Shown here: positions 1-5,037 of the stretch, in pieces
Position numbering within the stretch: the first letter of the stretch is position 1
How the letters are laid out: each line of letters opens with the position of its first letter
From: JBEIHX01 sp044375455
Lineage (GTDB): Bacteria; Pseudomonadota; Alphaproteobacteria; Caulobacterales; Aquidulcibacteraceae
DNA length: 5,865 bases
Direction: 5' to 3'
Assembly (NCBI GenBank): GCA_044375455.1
Contig: JBILMQ010000237.1
Location: 1-5,865, forward strand
Translations under genes and position numbers: made by a program
Notes under the pieces: generated by a model
The model's database searches: none
The model's input: only the letters and a program-made list of their open reading frames with translations
Told to the model about the DNA's origin: nothing

Positions 1-113
1 CGAAGTTCGTCAAGATCCTCCCGGACCCGTGCGCGCACTGTCAGCGTGCCGCGGGCACGGTCTTCGGGTTTCTCGACAATGCTGAAAAATCCGTAGCGTG
101 ATAATATCCACAT
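1..113 (-). CDS. Conserved small protein of unknown function, 5' end only
   Basis: The reverse strand reads open from an ATG at 113-111 to the window edge, giving 37 codons. The peptide starts MWILSRYGFFSIVEKPEDRA and continues with a stretch containing LTVRARVREDLDEL. The aromatic N-terminus (W-x6-GFFS-V-x-K) followed by 'LTVRARVR-DLD-L' resembles, from memory, a family of short uncharacterised proteins common in Alphaproteobacteria; I know no function or symbol for it. An AAAGGA-type ribosome-binding site lies at 129-124, ten bases before the ATG, and supports this start. Composition is natural for a soluble protein, with no signal peptide or membrane segment in the visible part. The gene is transcribed away from the Nudix gene, so the shared upstream region holds the 17-bp array and the CRP-like palindrome. 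The C-terminal part lies outside the window. Confidence 0.75.
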   Translation of the reverse strand, partial: MWILSRYGFFSIVEKPEDRARGTLTVRARVREDLDEL

Positions 114-123
114 CGCAGCAGCA

Positions 124-129
124 TCCTTT
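124..129 (-). promoter_or_regulatory. Ribosome-binding site of the small minus-strand gene
   Basis: The minus strand reads AAAGGA, ten bases upstream of the ATG at 113. An out-of-frame ATG overlaps the end of this motif (AGGATG) and is too close to be used with it. This site decides the start of the small conserved gene. Confidence 0.55.
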
Positions 130-131
130 CC

Positions 132-232
132 GCTGTGCCAATAACTCAGCTGTGCCCATAACTCAGCTCTGCAATGCTTCAGACCTGTGCAAAAATCAAC
201 TCTGCTCCAGCTTCAGTTTGGCGCAAATTTCA
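132..232. repeat. Degenerate tandem array, about 17-bp period, six units plus a partial seventh
   Basis: Two near-identical units, GCTGTGCCAATAACTCA (132-148) and GCTGTGCCCATAACTCA (149-165), differ at one base. They are followed by diverged units at 166-181, 182-198, 199-215 and 216-232, and by a partial unit starting GTTTTGCAC at 233. TCA closes every unit, at 146, 163, 179, 196, 213 and 230 (spacing 17, 16, 17, 17, 17). TGC near the unit start recurs at 136, 153, 170, 188 and 203, is absent from the sixth unit, and returns at 237. The period is not a multiple of three, so this is not protein-coding repetition. Units of the form TGTGC-N(5-8)-TCA loosely resemble the CRP half-sites in the perfect palindrome at the end of the array. 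The array may be a decayed minisatellite or a set of weak binding sites. Confidence 0.8.
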
Positions 233-242
233 GTTTTGCACA

Positions 243-258
243 TGTGAGACAAATCACA
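243..258. promoter_or_regulatory. Perfect CRP-type operator (TGTGA-N6-TCACA)
   Basis: The sequence TGTGAGACAAATCACA is an exact match to the two pentamer half-sites and six-base spacer of the classical CRP/cAMP receptor consensus. Flanking bases are also favourable (CA before, AA after). It lies between divergent genes, centred about 137 bases upstream of the minus-strand start and about 264 bases upstream of the Nudix start. A poor -35/-10 pair on the plus strand (TTGCAC at 236-241, AATGGT at 259-264, 17-base gap) would place the operator between the promoter elements and suggest repression, but the -10 is weak. The binding factor and the regulated gene are inferred. The match itself is seen directly. 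Confidence 0.6.
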
Positions 259-514
259 AATGGTCGGCGCATCCGGACCACTTACCCAGTCGCGACTGCG
301 ATCATCGTGAGAGCCGGCCCGCAAGGTCATGCTGCTGGTAAAGCGCGCCGCCGTTAGCGTGACGCAGTTGCATCGGCCACACCATGTGCGGTTCAATGCA
401 GCCGGGATCGGGGCTGCGGGCCTGGGTCCTCTGGCCAGCGCAGGAACCGAGCGGGGGCGGCACGCGGATCGCACGAAGCAGCGGAGTACGTCTGTGTCCA
501 CTCCTCCTCAGCCC

Positions 515-1165
515 ATGGTGCATCCCCGCCTGAATGATCACGGGGTCGCGGTAACCATCCGCAGGCCGTCCCGCGCCACATCCGCGCAGACGTGGGCCGA
601 CGCTTCGGCGGTGGCGACCTGGACGCCAGGATCGCCCGCGCCGCAGCGCCTCAATGGGTGTGCGCTGTCGGCCTGGAAGCCCCCGACAGACGTCGCCGGC
701 TGGCGCGCGGTCGCGGGACAGAATGATGCGGTCGCAGCGCAGGACGCCGGACGCCCCCTCGCAAAGACGGGCGCTGGCTCCGCTAAAAGGCCCAGCGCCG
801 GCGTCCTGATCGTCGAACCGGATGGGCGGATCTGGCTCGTCCATCCGACCAATCAGTTCGGCGGCTATGTGGCGACCTTTCCGAAAGGTTCCCTGGAACC
901 CGGCATGTCGCTCCAGCAGACCGCGATCCGGGAAGCCTTCGAGGAGAGCGGTCTGCATGTCCGGATCATCGCCTGGCTCGACGACGTGGAGCGCTCCACC
1001 TCCTTAGCGCGTTTCTATGTCGCCGAGCGGGTAGCAGGCACGCCGGCCGACATGGGCTGGGAAACACAAGCGGTCAGCCTCGCCCCGCTGGATGCGGCGG
1101 AATCCATCCTGACCGCCAGTGTCGACAAGGCGCTGCTCGCCGCCCTGCGCCGTTGGAGCGCCTGA
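515..1165 (+). CDS. Nudix hydrolase
   Basis: Nudix enzymes hydrolyse a nucleoside diphosphate linked to another moiety (ADP-ribose, oxidised dNTPs and others) in the cytoplasm; the substrate cannot be told here. The 216-residue protein starts MVHPRLNDHGVAVTI. A family-specific N-terminal part of about 90 residues (with TWADASAVATW and GWRAVAGQN) precedes the Nudix domain at about 94-210. The domain has AGVLIVEPDGRIWLVHP, then PKGSLEPG, then REAFEESGL, which supplies the metal-binding E-E-x-G-L core (E143, E144). The first glutamate of the canonical G-x5-E-x7-REUxEExGU box is methionine (M131). The frame is open up to an ATG at 329, which would give 278 residues, but 329-514 has weaker third-position G/C bias and low-complexity residues. 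ATG 515 fits the family N-terminus as I recall it, although no good ribosome-binding site precedes either start. No terminator with a T-run follows. Confidence 0.88.
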   Translation: MVHPRLNDHGVAVTIRRPSRATSAQTWADASAVATWTPGSPAPQRLNGCALSAWKPPTDVAGWRAVAGQNDAVAAQDAGRPLAKTGAGSAKRPSAGVLIVEPDGRIWLVHPTNQFGGYVATFPKGSLEPGMSLQQTAIREAFEESGLHVRIIAWLDDVERSTSLARFYVAERVAGTPADMGWETQAVSLAPLDAAESILTASVDKALLAALRRWSA

Positions 1166-1794
1166 GACCAAAGATACCGCATCGCTGCGCCGCCCCGGCT
1201 CACTGGCCGGGCGTGGTGAGCCGACGCGCCGGGTGCTGCGCAGATCCCAATCCCAGATCTGGGGCTGGACCTGCGCGCGGTCCTTGCTGAACATGGTCTG
1301 CACGCGAGCGAAGTCGGCGGCGTGCGACGGCGACCGCTCAGACCAAAGTCGAGCAATAACGCAATTCCAGCAGCACAGCGCGTCGGCGCCGAGGCTCGTG
1401 TCGCCGGGGCGGAGCATGCCAAAGGTCGGCGCGCGGAGCGACGTCATCGTATGGGCGGCGCCGCTTTTGCCATGGCGGCCGGGCTGTTCTGCAGCGCCCA
1501 GGCCCCGCCCAGGTCGTCAAACCCACCAACCTTCTTCAGCCCGTTCGGCGGCAGCCTCGAAATCGCGGATCGGACAGACACCCCCTGTGCAACCAAGTGC
1601 TCCGTTAGCAGTCCAGTCGCCGCGCCGGATGCACAGCAGGCTGATGCTGCAGGCGACGCTCCAAAGGCCGGTACGCCTGCCTGTCCGCACGACGCGCCCC
1701 GTCTCGCCTGTGCCGGCCTCTGCATGGCCGCGCCGTGAACCGTCTTGATCCGTCGAGACTGAGGGACCCCATGCTTTCCCATGGCGGCTGACAC

Positions 1795-1935
1795 GGACGT
1801 CCGCACATTGATCCCGGAACGCGCAAGGGCGATCACGCTGCCGTCGCGCCGTTGCCGCCGCCTGCGCCAGTCGGCAAAAATCTATAGCGCGGCCCGCTCG
1901 GCCCAGCCTCATAGAGCATGTCCGACTGCAGGGCC
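1795..1935 (-). pseudogene. Possible decayed IS110-type transposase fragment
   Basis: On the minus strand, 1916-1893 reads LYEAGPSG, which resembles the YEAGP[C/T/S]G motif in the N-terminal DEDD catalytic domain of IS110-family transposases. In that family the motif is followed about 20-25 residues later by a 'VIAPSLIP' segment and then a 'SGDRVKTDRRDA' segment. Here, after a frame change at about 1835, the strand reads VIALARSGINVRTS (1836-1795). This can be aligned to those segments if small indels are allowed. No intact transposase, recombination site or opposite end is visible. The match is short and was recalled from memory, so chance resemblance is a real alternative. Confidence 0.2.
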
Positions 1936-2178
1936 GGTCAGGGCTTTGCCTGATTCTTTGACCTGGGGCAGAACCGTGCTGATTTCGAGGCTGCTTGCAG
2001 GGTTCTGATGCGCGGCGCCGCCGGCCAATGCTGGGATGTCGTCCGGTCGCATCCGGCCGCGCGCTCTTGCCCACAGATCGGCCTCCAGAAAGCTCCCGGA
2101 TCGCCCACCGCCCGCGCGCCGCCGACCCGGGATCGCCGCCGCTTGTCACCCATTGCCGGCCCCGTGTGGTTGCTTACA

Positions 2179-2197
2179 GTGTCGGCGCACCTGACAC
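2179..2197. promoter_or_regulatory. Inverted repeat just upstream of yghU
   Basis: GTGTC (2179-2183) and GACAC (2193-2197) are perfect inverted arms nine bases apart. As RNA, a G-U and a G-C pair extend the stem to seven pairs with a five-base loop. It ends six bases before the GGAG of the yghU ribosome-binding site. It could be an operator for a dimeric repressor or a 5'-UTR hairpin. Arms this short can arise by chance in GC-rich DNA. Confidence 0.3.
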
Positions 2198-2203
2198 GCC
2201 CCT

Positions 2204-2208
2204 GGAGA
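2204..2208 (+). promoter_or_regulatory. Ribosome-binding site of yghU
   Basis: GGAGA precedes the ATG at 2216, with eight bases between GGAG and the start codon. This supports the chosen start of yghU. Confidence 0.7.
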
Positions 2209-2215
2209 ACCGGAC

Positions 2216-3094
2216 ATGAGCGAGCCTGCGGCATTTCCCCCTGACTATGTCCCGCCGAAGGTATGGGAGTGGAAGAAGGGCTCGGGAGGTCGGTTCGCCA
2301 ACATCAACCGACCCATCGCAGGCCCGACGCATGAGAAAGATCTGCCGGTCGGGCGCCATCCGCTGCAGCTTTACTCGCTCGCCACGCCCAACGGCGTGAA
2401 AGTCACGGTCATGCTTGAGGAACTCCTCGCCCTCGGACACGCCGGCGCCGAGTACGACGCCTGGCTGATCCGCATCAACGAAGGCGATCAGTTCTCGAGC
2501 GGATTTGTCAGCGTCAACCCGAACTCCAAGATCCCCGCCCTGCTTGACCGCGCCACGCCGACGCCGACCCGGGTGTTCGAATCCGGCGCCATCCTGCTTT
2601 ATCTGGCGGAGAAGTTCGGGGCGTTCCTTCCCAGCGACCTGTCGAGCCGCGCTGAGGTGCTGTCCTGGCTGTTCTGGCAGATGGGGTCCGCACCCTATCT
2701 CGGCGGCGGCTTCGGTCACTTCTATGCCTACGCACCGATCAAGATCGAATACGCCATCGATCGGTTCGCCATGGAAGCCAAGCGCCAGCTCGACGTTTTG
2801 AACCGTCGTCTCGCCGAGAGCCCCTATCTCGGCGGTGCAGAATATTCGATCGCCGACATCGCCGTCTGGCCTTGGTACGGCGCCCTTTCCAAAGGCCTCG
2901 TCTATGAGGCTGGGGAGTTCCTCCAGGTGAATGACTATGTGCACGTGCAACGGTGGACGGACCGGATCGCCGAGCGTCCAGCCGTGCAGCGCGGTCGTAT
3001 GGTCAACCGAGTGTGGGGCGATCCGGCAAGCCAGCTGCATGAGCGTCATGACGCCAGCGATTTTGACCTCAAGACAGCCGACAAATCGATCTGA
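2216..3094 (+). CDS. yghU: Glutathione-dependent disulfide-bond oxidoreductase YghU (nu-class GST)
   Basis: YghU proteins are cytoplasmic nu-class glutathione transferase homologues that reduce small disulfides and organic hydroperoxides with glutathione. The 292-residue protein is close to the E. coli YghU length (about 288) and collinear with it. The N-terminal extension has KVWEWKKGSGGRFANINRP (16-34) and GPTHEKDLPVG (36-46). The thioredoxin-like domain has LYSLATPNG (52-60), whose TPNG loop replaces the catalytic Tyr/Ser/Cys of other GSTs and contacts glutathione. NPNSKIPAL (101-109) carries the cis-proline, and FESGAILLYL (121-130) gives the glutathione-binding E-S pair. The all-helical C-terminal domain contains WLFWQMGSAPYLGGGFGHFY (151-170), YSIADIAVWPW (210-220) and ERPAVQRGRMVNR (253-265), and the protein ends with the family tail LHERHDASDF. 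No key residue appears missing. It sits between a decayed region and a repeat-bearing spacer, so it is probably transcribed alone. Confidence 0.97.
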   Translation: MSEPAAFPPDYVPPKVWEWKKGSGGRFANINRPIAGPTHEKDLPVGRHPLQLYSLATPNGVKVTVMLEELLALGHAGAEYDAWLIRINEGDQFSSGFVSVNPNSKIPALLDRATPTPTRVFESGAILLYLAEKFGAFLPSDLSSRAEVLSWLFWQMGSAPYLGGGFGHFYAYAPIKIEYAIDRFAMEAKRQLDVLNRRLAESPYLGGAEYSIADIAVWPWYGALSKGLVYEAGEFLQVNDYVHVQRWTDRIAERPAVQRGRMVNRVWGDPASQLHERHDASDFDLKTADKSI

Positions 3095-3128
3095 TCCAGC
3101 CGCCTGGTCCGGTCGACAGGGCCCGGCT

Positions 3129-3170
3129 CCCGATCAGCAGGACCCGATCGGCAGGACCCGATCAGCAAGC
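3129..3170. repeat. Three-copy 14-bp tandem repeat
   Basis: The units are CCCGATCAGCAGGA (3129-3142), CCCGATCGGCAGGA (3143-3156) and CCCGATCAGCAAGC (3157-3170). The first two differ at one base, and the third diverges only at its end. The period is not a multiple of three and the repeat lies outside any gene. Confidence 0.9.
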
Positions 3171-3179
3171 CTCGACAAA

Positions 3180-3218
3180 CTGGTCCGGCGAGCTGGTTGG
3201 GCGAGCTGGTCCGACACG
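3180..3218. repeat. Three-copy 13-bp tandem repeat
   Basis: The units are CTGGTCCGGCGAG (3180-3192), CTGGTTGGGCGAG (3193-3205) and CTGGTCCGACACG (3206-3218). They begin nine bases after the 14-bp repeat and have an unrelated unit. A single further CTGGTCCGG occurs just upstream of the 14-bp repeat, at about 3104, so related sequence flanks the other array on both sides. Confidence 0.87.
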
Positions 3219-3419
3219 CAGGGTCTGGCGAGGCCGCCGCCAGGGGCCGTGTATCCGCTGTGCGCGCCGCGCGCCGCATGGAGCGACGGGGCAGCGCCGT
3301 AATGTCGCCCTTCTTGCGCGGCACGGGCTCGGGAGAAGGGGGCGCACCCCGGCGGCGAGCGTGGGCACAGCAGCCTCTTGGCAATCCCTGCGCAGCAGGC
3401 CGCAGCACCAGATCCCGAG

Positions 3420-3425
3420 AGGAGG
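3420..3425 (+). promoter_or_regulatory. Ribosome-binding site of the DegQ-like protease
   Basis: A strong AGGAGG lies 12 bases before the ATG at 3438, a slightly long spacing. A GTG at 3428 is out of frame with the protease. ATG 3438 begins a good export signal, so it is the preferred start. Confidence 0.65.
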
Positions 3426-3437
3426 GGGTGAACGGGC

Positions 3438-4871
3438 ATGAACAGATCAGGTTTCTGGTCACACTGCGCCCTGCAGGCCACGCTCCGGGCCGCAATCTCG
3501 GTCCTGGCGATGTGCGGGGCATGCATCCCCACACATGCCCAAACGACCGAGCGGCGTCTGCCCTCGAGCCAGGCGGAGATCCAGCAAAGCTATGCGCCGA
3601 TCGTGCGCAGCGCGGCCCCTGCAGTGGTCAATGTCTATTCCCAGCGCATCGTGCGCCAGGCCTGGCGCTCGCCCTTCGCCGATGACCCGGTGTTTCGCCG
3701 CTTCTTTGGCGAGGCTGCGCCGCAGGAACGGGTGCAGAATGCGCTGGGCTCCGGCGTGATCGTGCGCGCCGACGGGGTCATTGTGACCAACAATCACGTC
3801 GTCGATGGCGCCGACCAGTTGCGCGTCGTGCTGGCGGACAGGCGCGAGTTTGAAGCCAAGCTCATCCTCGCCGATGCGCGCACCGACCTCGCTGTGCTGC
3901 GGATCAACCCAGGCGTGGAGCAGTTGCCGACCCTAAGGTTTTCCGACACGAGCAAAGCGGAAGTCGGCGACCTTGTCCTTGCGATCGGCAATCCATTCGG
4001 CCTTGGCCAAACCGTCACCAGCGGCATCGTCTCGGCCCTGGCGCGCACGGACACCGGCATCAGCGATTTCTCGTTCTTCATTCAGACCGACGCGGCGATC
4101 AATCCGGGCAATTCAGGCGGTGCGCTGGTCGACATGGCCGGGGCGCTGATGGGGGTCAATACGGCGATCTATTCGCGCAGCGGCGGCTCCAACGGCGTTG
4201 GCTTCGCAATTCCAGCCGAAATGGTGCGCCGTGTGGTCGAAAGCGCGATCAATGAGGGCCGCGTCGTGCGGCCTTGGCTTGGCGTGAAGGGACAGGCGGT
4301 GACCGCAGACATTGCGCGCACGCTCGGCCTCGCACGTCCTGTCGGCGTCCTGGTCAGCGATCTCTTTCCCGGCGGACCCGGAGAGCGCGCCGGTGTGCGC
4401 CGCGGCGATGTGGTCACCAAGGTGGACAGCCAGGAAGTGTTCGATGAGCAGGGCCTGCGCTATCTCGCCGCCACCCGCCGGCCTGGCGAGACTGTGAGCG
4501 TCGAGGTCTTGCGCCAGGGACGCGCCCTGACGCTGTCCGCCCGCGCCGTCGCCCCGCCGGAAACACCGCGCCGCGACCTGCGCCAGATCCGCACCAATGG
4601 CCCGCTCGATGGCGCAGTGGTGATAAATCTCTCGCCCGCTGTCGCCGAAGAACTCGGGCTCGATCCGTTCTCGGACGGCGTGCTGGTTGTCGAAAGCCGC
4701 GGCCCTGCCGCCCGCTTTCAGCTTGAACCCGGCGATCTGCTGCGTGAGATCAACGGACAGAAGGTCGAAACAACGCAGCGCCTTGAGCAACTTCTGGCGG
4801 GGGCAAGCGGCGCCACGCGCATCGTCATCGAGCGGCGCGGTCGACGGTTGGAAGGCGTTGCGCGGTTTTGA
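3438..4871 (+). CDS. Periplasmic Do/DegQ-family serine endoprotease, two PDZ domains
   Basis: This is an exported HtrA-type protease that degrades or holds misfolded proteins in the periplasm. It has 477 residues, a typical length for two-PDZ members. Residues 1-34 form a signal peptide: charged start, hydrophobic core around 17-30, and probable cleavage after THA (A34). The chymotrypsin-like domain (about 50-270) carries the full triad. H120 is in VTNNHVVDGAD, D150 in RTDLAVLRI, and S226 in INPGNSGGAL, with GNPFGLGQTVTSGIVSA at 184-200. PDZ1 (about 275-368) starts RPWLGVKGQ, and PDZ2 (about 388-475) has DGVLVVES and LEPGDLLREINGQKV. The region at 74-100, with FRRFFG, matches the LA-loop position and is short, more like DegQ/DegS-type loops than E. 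coli DegP. No cysteine-based lipoprotein signal fits. It lies directly upstream of rarA, a pairing common in Alphaproteobacteria. DegP versus DegQ naming is not resolved by sequence alone. Confidence 0.96.
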   Translation: MNRSGFWSHCALQATLRAAISVLAMCGACIPTHAQTTERRLPSSQAEIQQSYAPIVRSAAPAVVNVYSQRIVRQAWRSPFADDPVFRRFFGEAAPQERVQNALGSGVIVRADGVIVTNNHVVDGADQLRVVLADRREFEAKLILADARTDLAVLRINPGVEQLPTLRFSDTSKAEVGDLVLAIGNPFGLGQTVTSGIVSALARTDTGISDFSFFIQTDAAINPGNSGGALVDMAGALMGVNTAIYSRSGGSNGVGFAIPAEMVRRVVESAINEGRVVRPWLGVKGQAVTADIARTLGLARPVGVLVSDLFPGGPGERAGVRRGDVVTKVDSQEVFDEQGLRYLAATRRPGETVSVEVLRQGRALTLSARAVAPPETPRRDLRQIRTNGPLDGAVVINLSPAVAEELGLDPFSDGVLVVESRGPAARFQLEPGDLLREINGQKVETTQRLEQLLAGASGATRIVIERRGRRLEGVARF

Positions 4872-4888
4872 TCCTGCAGCTGCGCCCC

Positions 4889-4924
4889 CATGATACGGCC
4901 CATGATACGCCTCATGATACGCCC
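4889..4924. repeat. Three-copy 12-bp tandem repeat between protease gene and rarA
   Basis: The units are CATGATACGGCC (4889-4900), CATGATACGCCT (4901-4912) and CATGATACGCCC (4913-4924), followed by a partial AATAATGC. The units differ only in the last positions. The array starts 17 bases after the protease stop codon. The 12-base period is a multiple of three, but no supported gene covers it. It is not self-complementary enough to be a clear terminator and no T-run follows. Confidence 0.9.
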
Positions 4925-4987
4925 AATAATGCAAAGGAGTGATCCTGCGCAGGGCGGCGTCAATAGAGCTCGACCGCTCAAGACCCG

Positions 4988-5019
4988 AGCCCGACGGGGG
5001 CTGGCGTTCCGACGCGCCA
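4988..5019 (+). other. Two small adjacent inverted repeats upstream of rarA
   Basis: AGCCC (4988-4992) can pair with GGGCT (4998-5002) across a five-base loop. TGGCG (5002-5006) can pair with CGCCA (5015-5019) across an eight-base loop. There is no T-run, so an intrinsic terminator is unlikely. The pair could be part of the rarA 5'-UTR, but stems of five pairs are common by chance at this G/C content. Confidence 0.2.
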
Positions 5020-5037
5020 ACCGCTAGCCAGAGAACC

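Larger units (their letters stand above)
114..514. other. Gene-free divergent region, 401 bases
   Basis: This stretch separates the minus-strand small gene from the plus-strand Nudix gene. Its first half (about 114-270) is visibly richer in A/T than the rest of the window and holds the ribosome-binding site of the small gene, a degenerate 17-bp tandem array and a perfect CRP-type palindrome. The second half (about 270-514) is GC-rich. It is open on both strands, but the translations are arginine-, proline- and serine-rich and look non-coding. It can be read as a 62-residue extension of the Nudix protein, which I consider unlikely. I see no RNA gene and no clear -35/-10 pair. Confidence 0.7.
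1166..2215. other. About 1 kb without a convincing gene
   Basis: Open frames exist on both strands, as expected at this G/C content, but their translations are dominated by R, P, S, A, G and C and I recognise no full domain. None has a well-spaced ribosome-binding site. Small structures seen are a 6-bp hairpin just after the Nudix gene (CCCGGC 1194-1199 with GCCGGG 1206-1211, no T-run) and a perfect 12-bp palindrome CCCAGATCTGGG at 1252-1263. Between about 1790 and 2150 the minus strand contains short coherent peptide stretches in successive frames, described as a possible transposase relic. The stretch is most simply read as decayed sequence or non-coding DNA. I see no tRNA or other recognisable RNA gene. 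Confidence 0.6.
3095..3437. other. Spacer with two tandem repeats upstream of the protease gene
   Basis: This 343-base gap holds two adjacent three-copy tandem repeats in its first third, annotated separately. The remainder (about 3219-3437) is GC-rich with no supported gene. The open frame running 3197-3685 on the plus strand overlaps the protease gene in another frame and has a non-protein-like composition. No hairpin with a T-run follows yghU, and no clear promoter or heat-shock sigma site is visible before the protease gene. The 3' end contains the protease ribosome-binding site. Confidence 0.65.

Noticed and set aside
132..232. CRISPR array
   Set aside because: The units are contiguous with no spacers of constant length, the period is only 17 bp, and no cas gene is present.
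196..501. Minus-strand frame of 101 codons with GAGGAGGA just before a GTG
   Set aside because: The Shine-Dalgarno-like motif is only about one base from the GTG. The protein is unlike any family I know and its end lies inside the non-coding 17-bp array.
302..958. Minus-strand open frame of 218 codons over the Nudix gene
   Set aside because: It is antisense to the Nudix domain and arginine/glycine-rich, with no recognisable motif.
1194..1211. Rho-independent terminator after the Nudix gene
   Set aside because: Only a 6-bp stem with no T-run follows.
1451..1738. Possible small secreted protein starting MGGAAFAMAAGLFCSAQA
   Set aside because: The signal-like segment lacks a positively charged start unless an implausible long N-terminus is used. 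There is no ribosome-binding site and the rest is unstructured shadow-type sequence.
1119..1748. Plus-strand open frame of 209 codons after the Nudix gene
   Set aside because: It overlaps the end of the Nudix gene in another frame and is dominated by R, S, P and A, with no domain or ribosome-binding site.
3507..3527. Lipoprotein signal in the protease (cysteines 26 and 29)
   Set aside because: The residues before each cysteine (LAM and CGA) do not fit a lipobox, while a normal signal peptidase I site (THA) follows.
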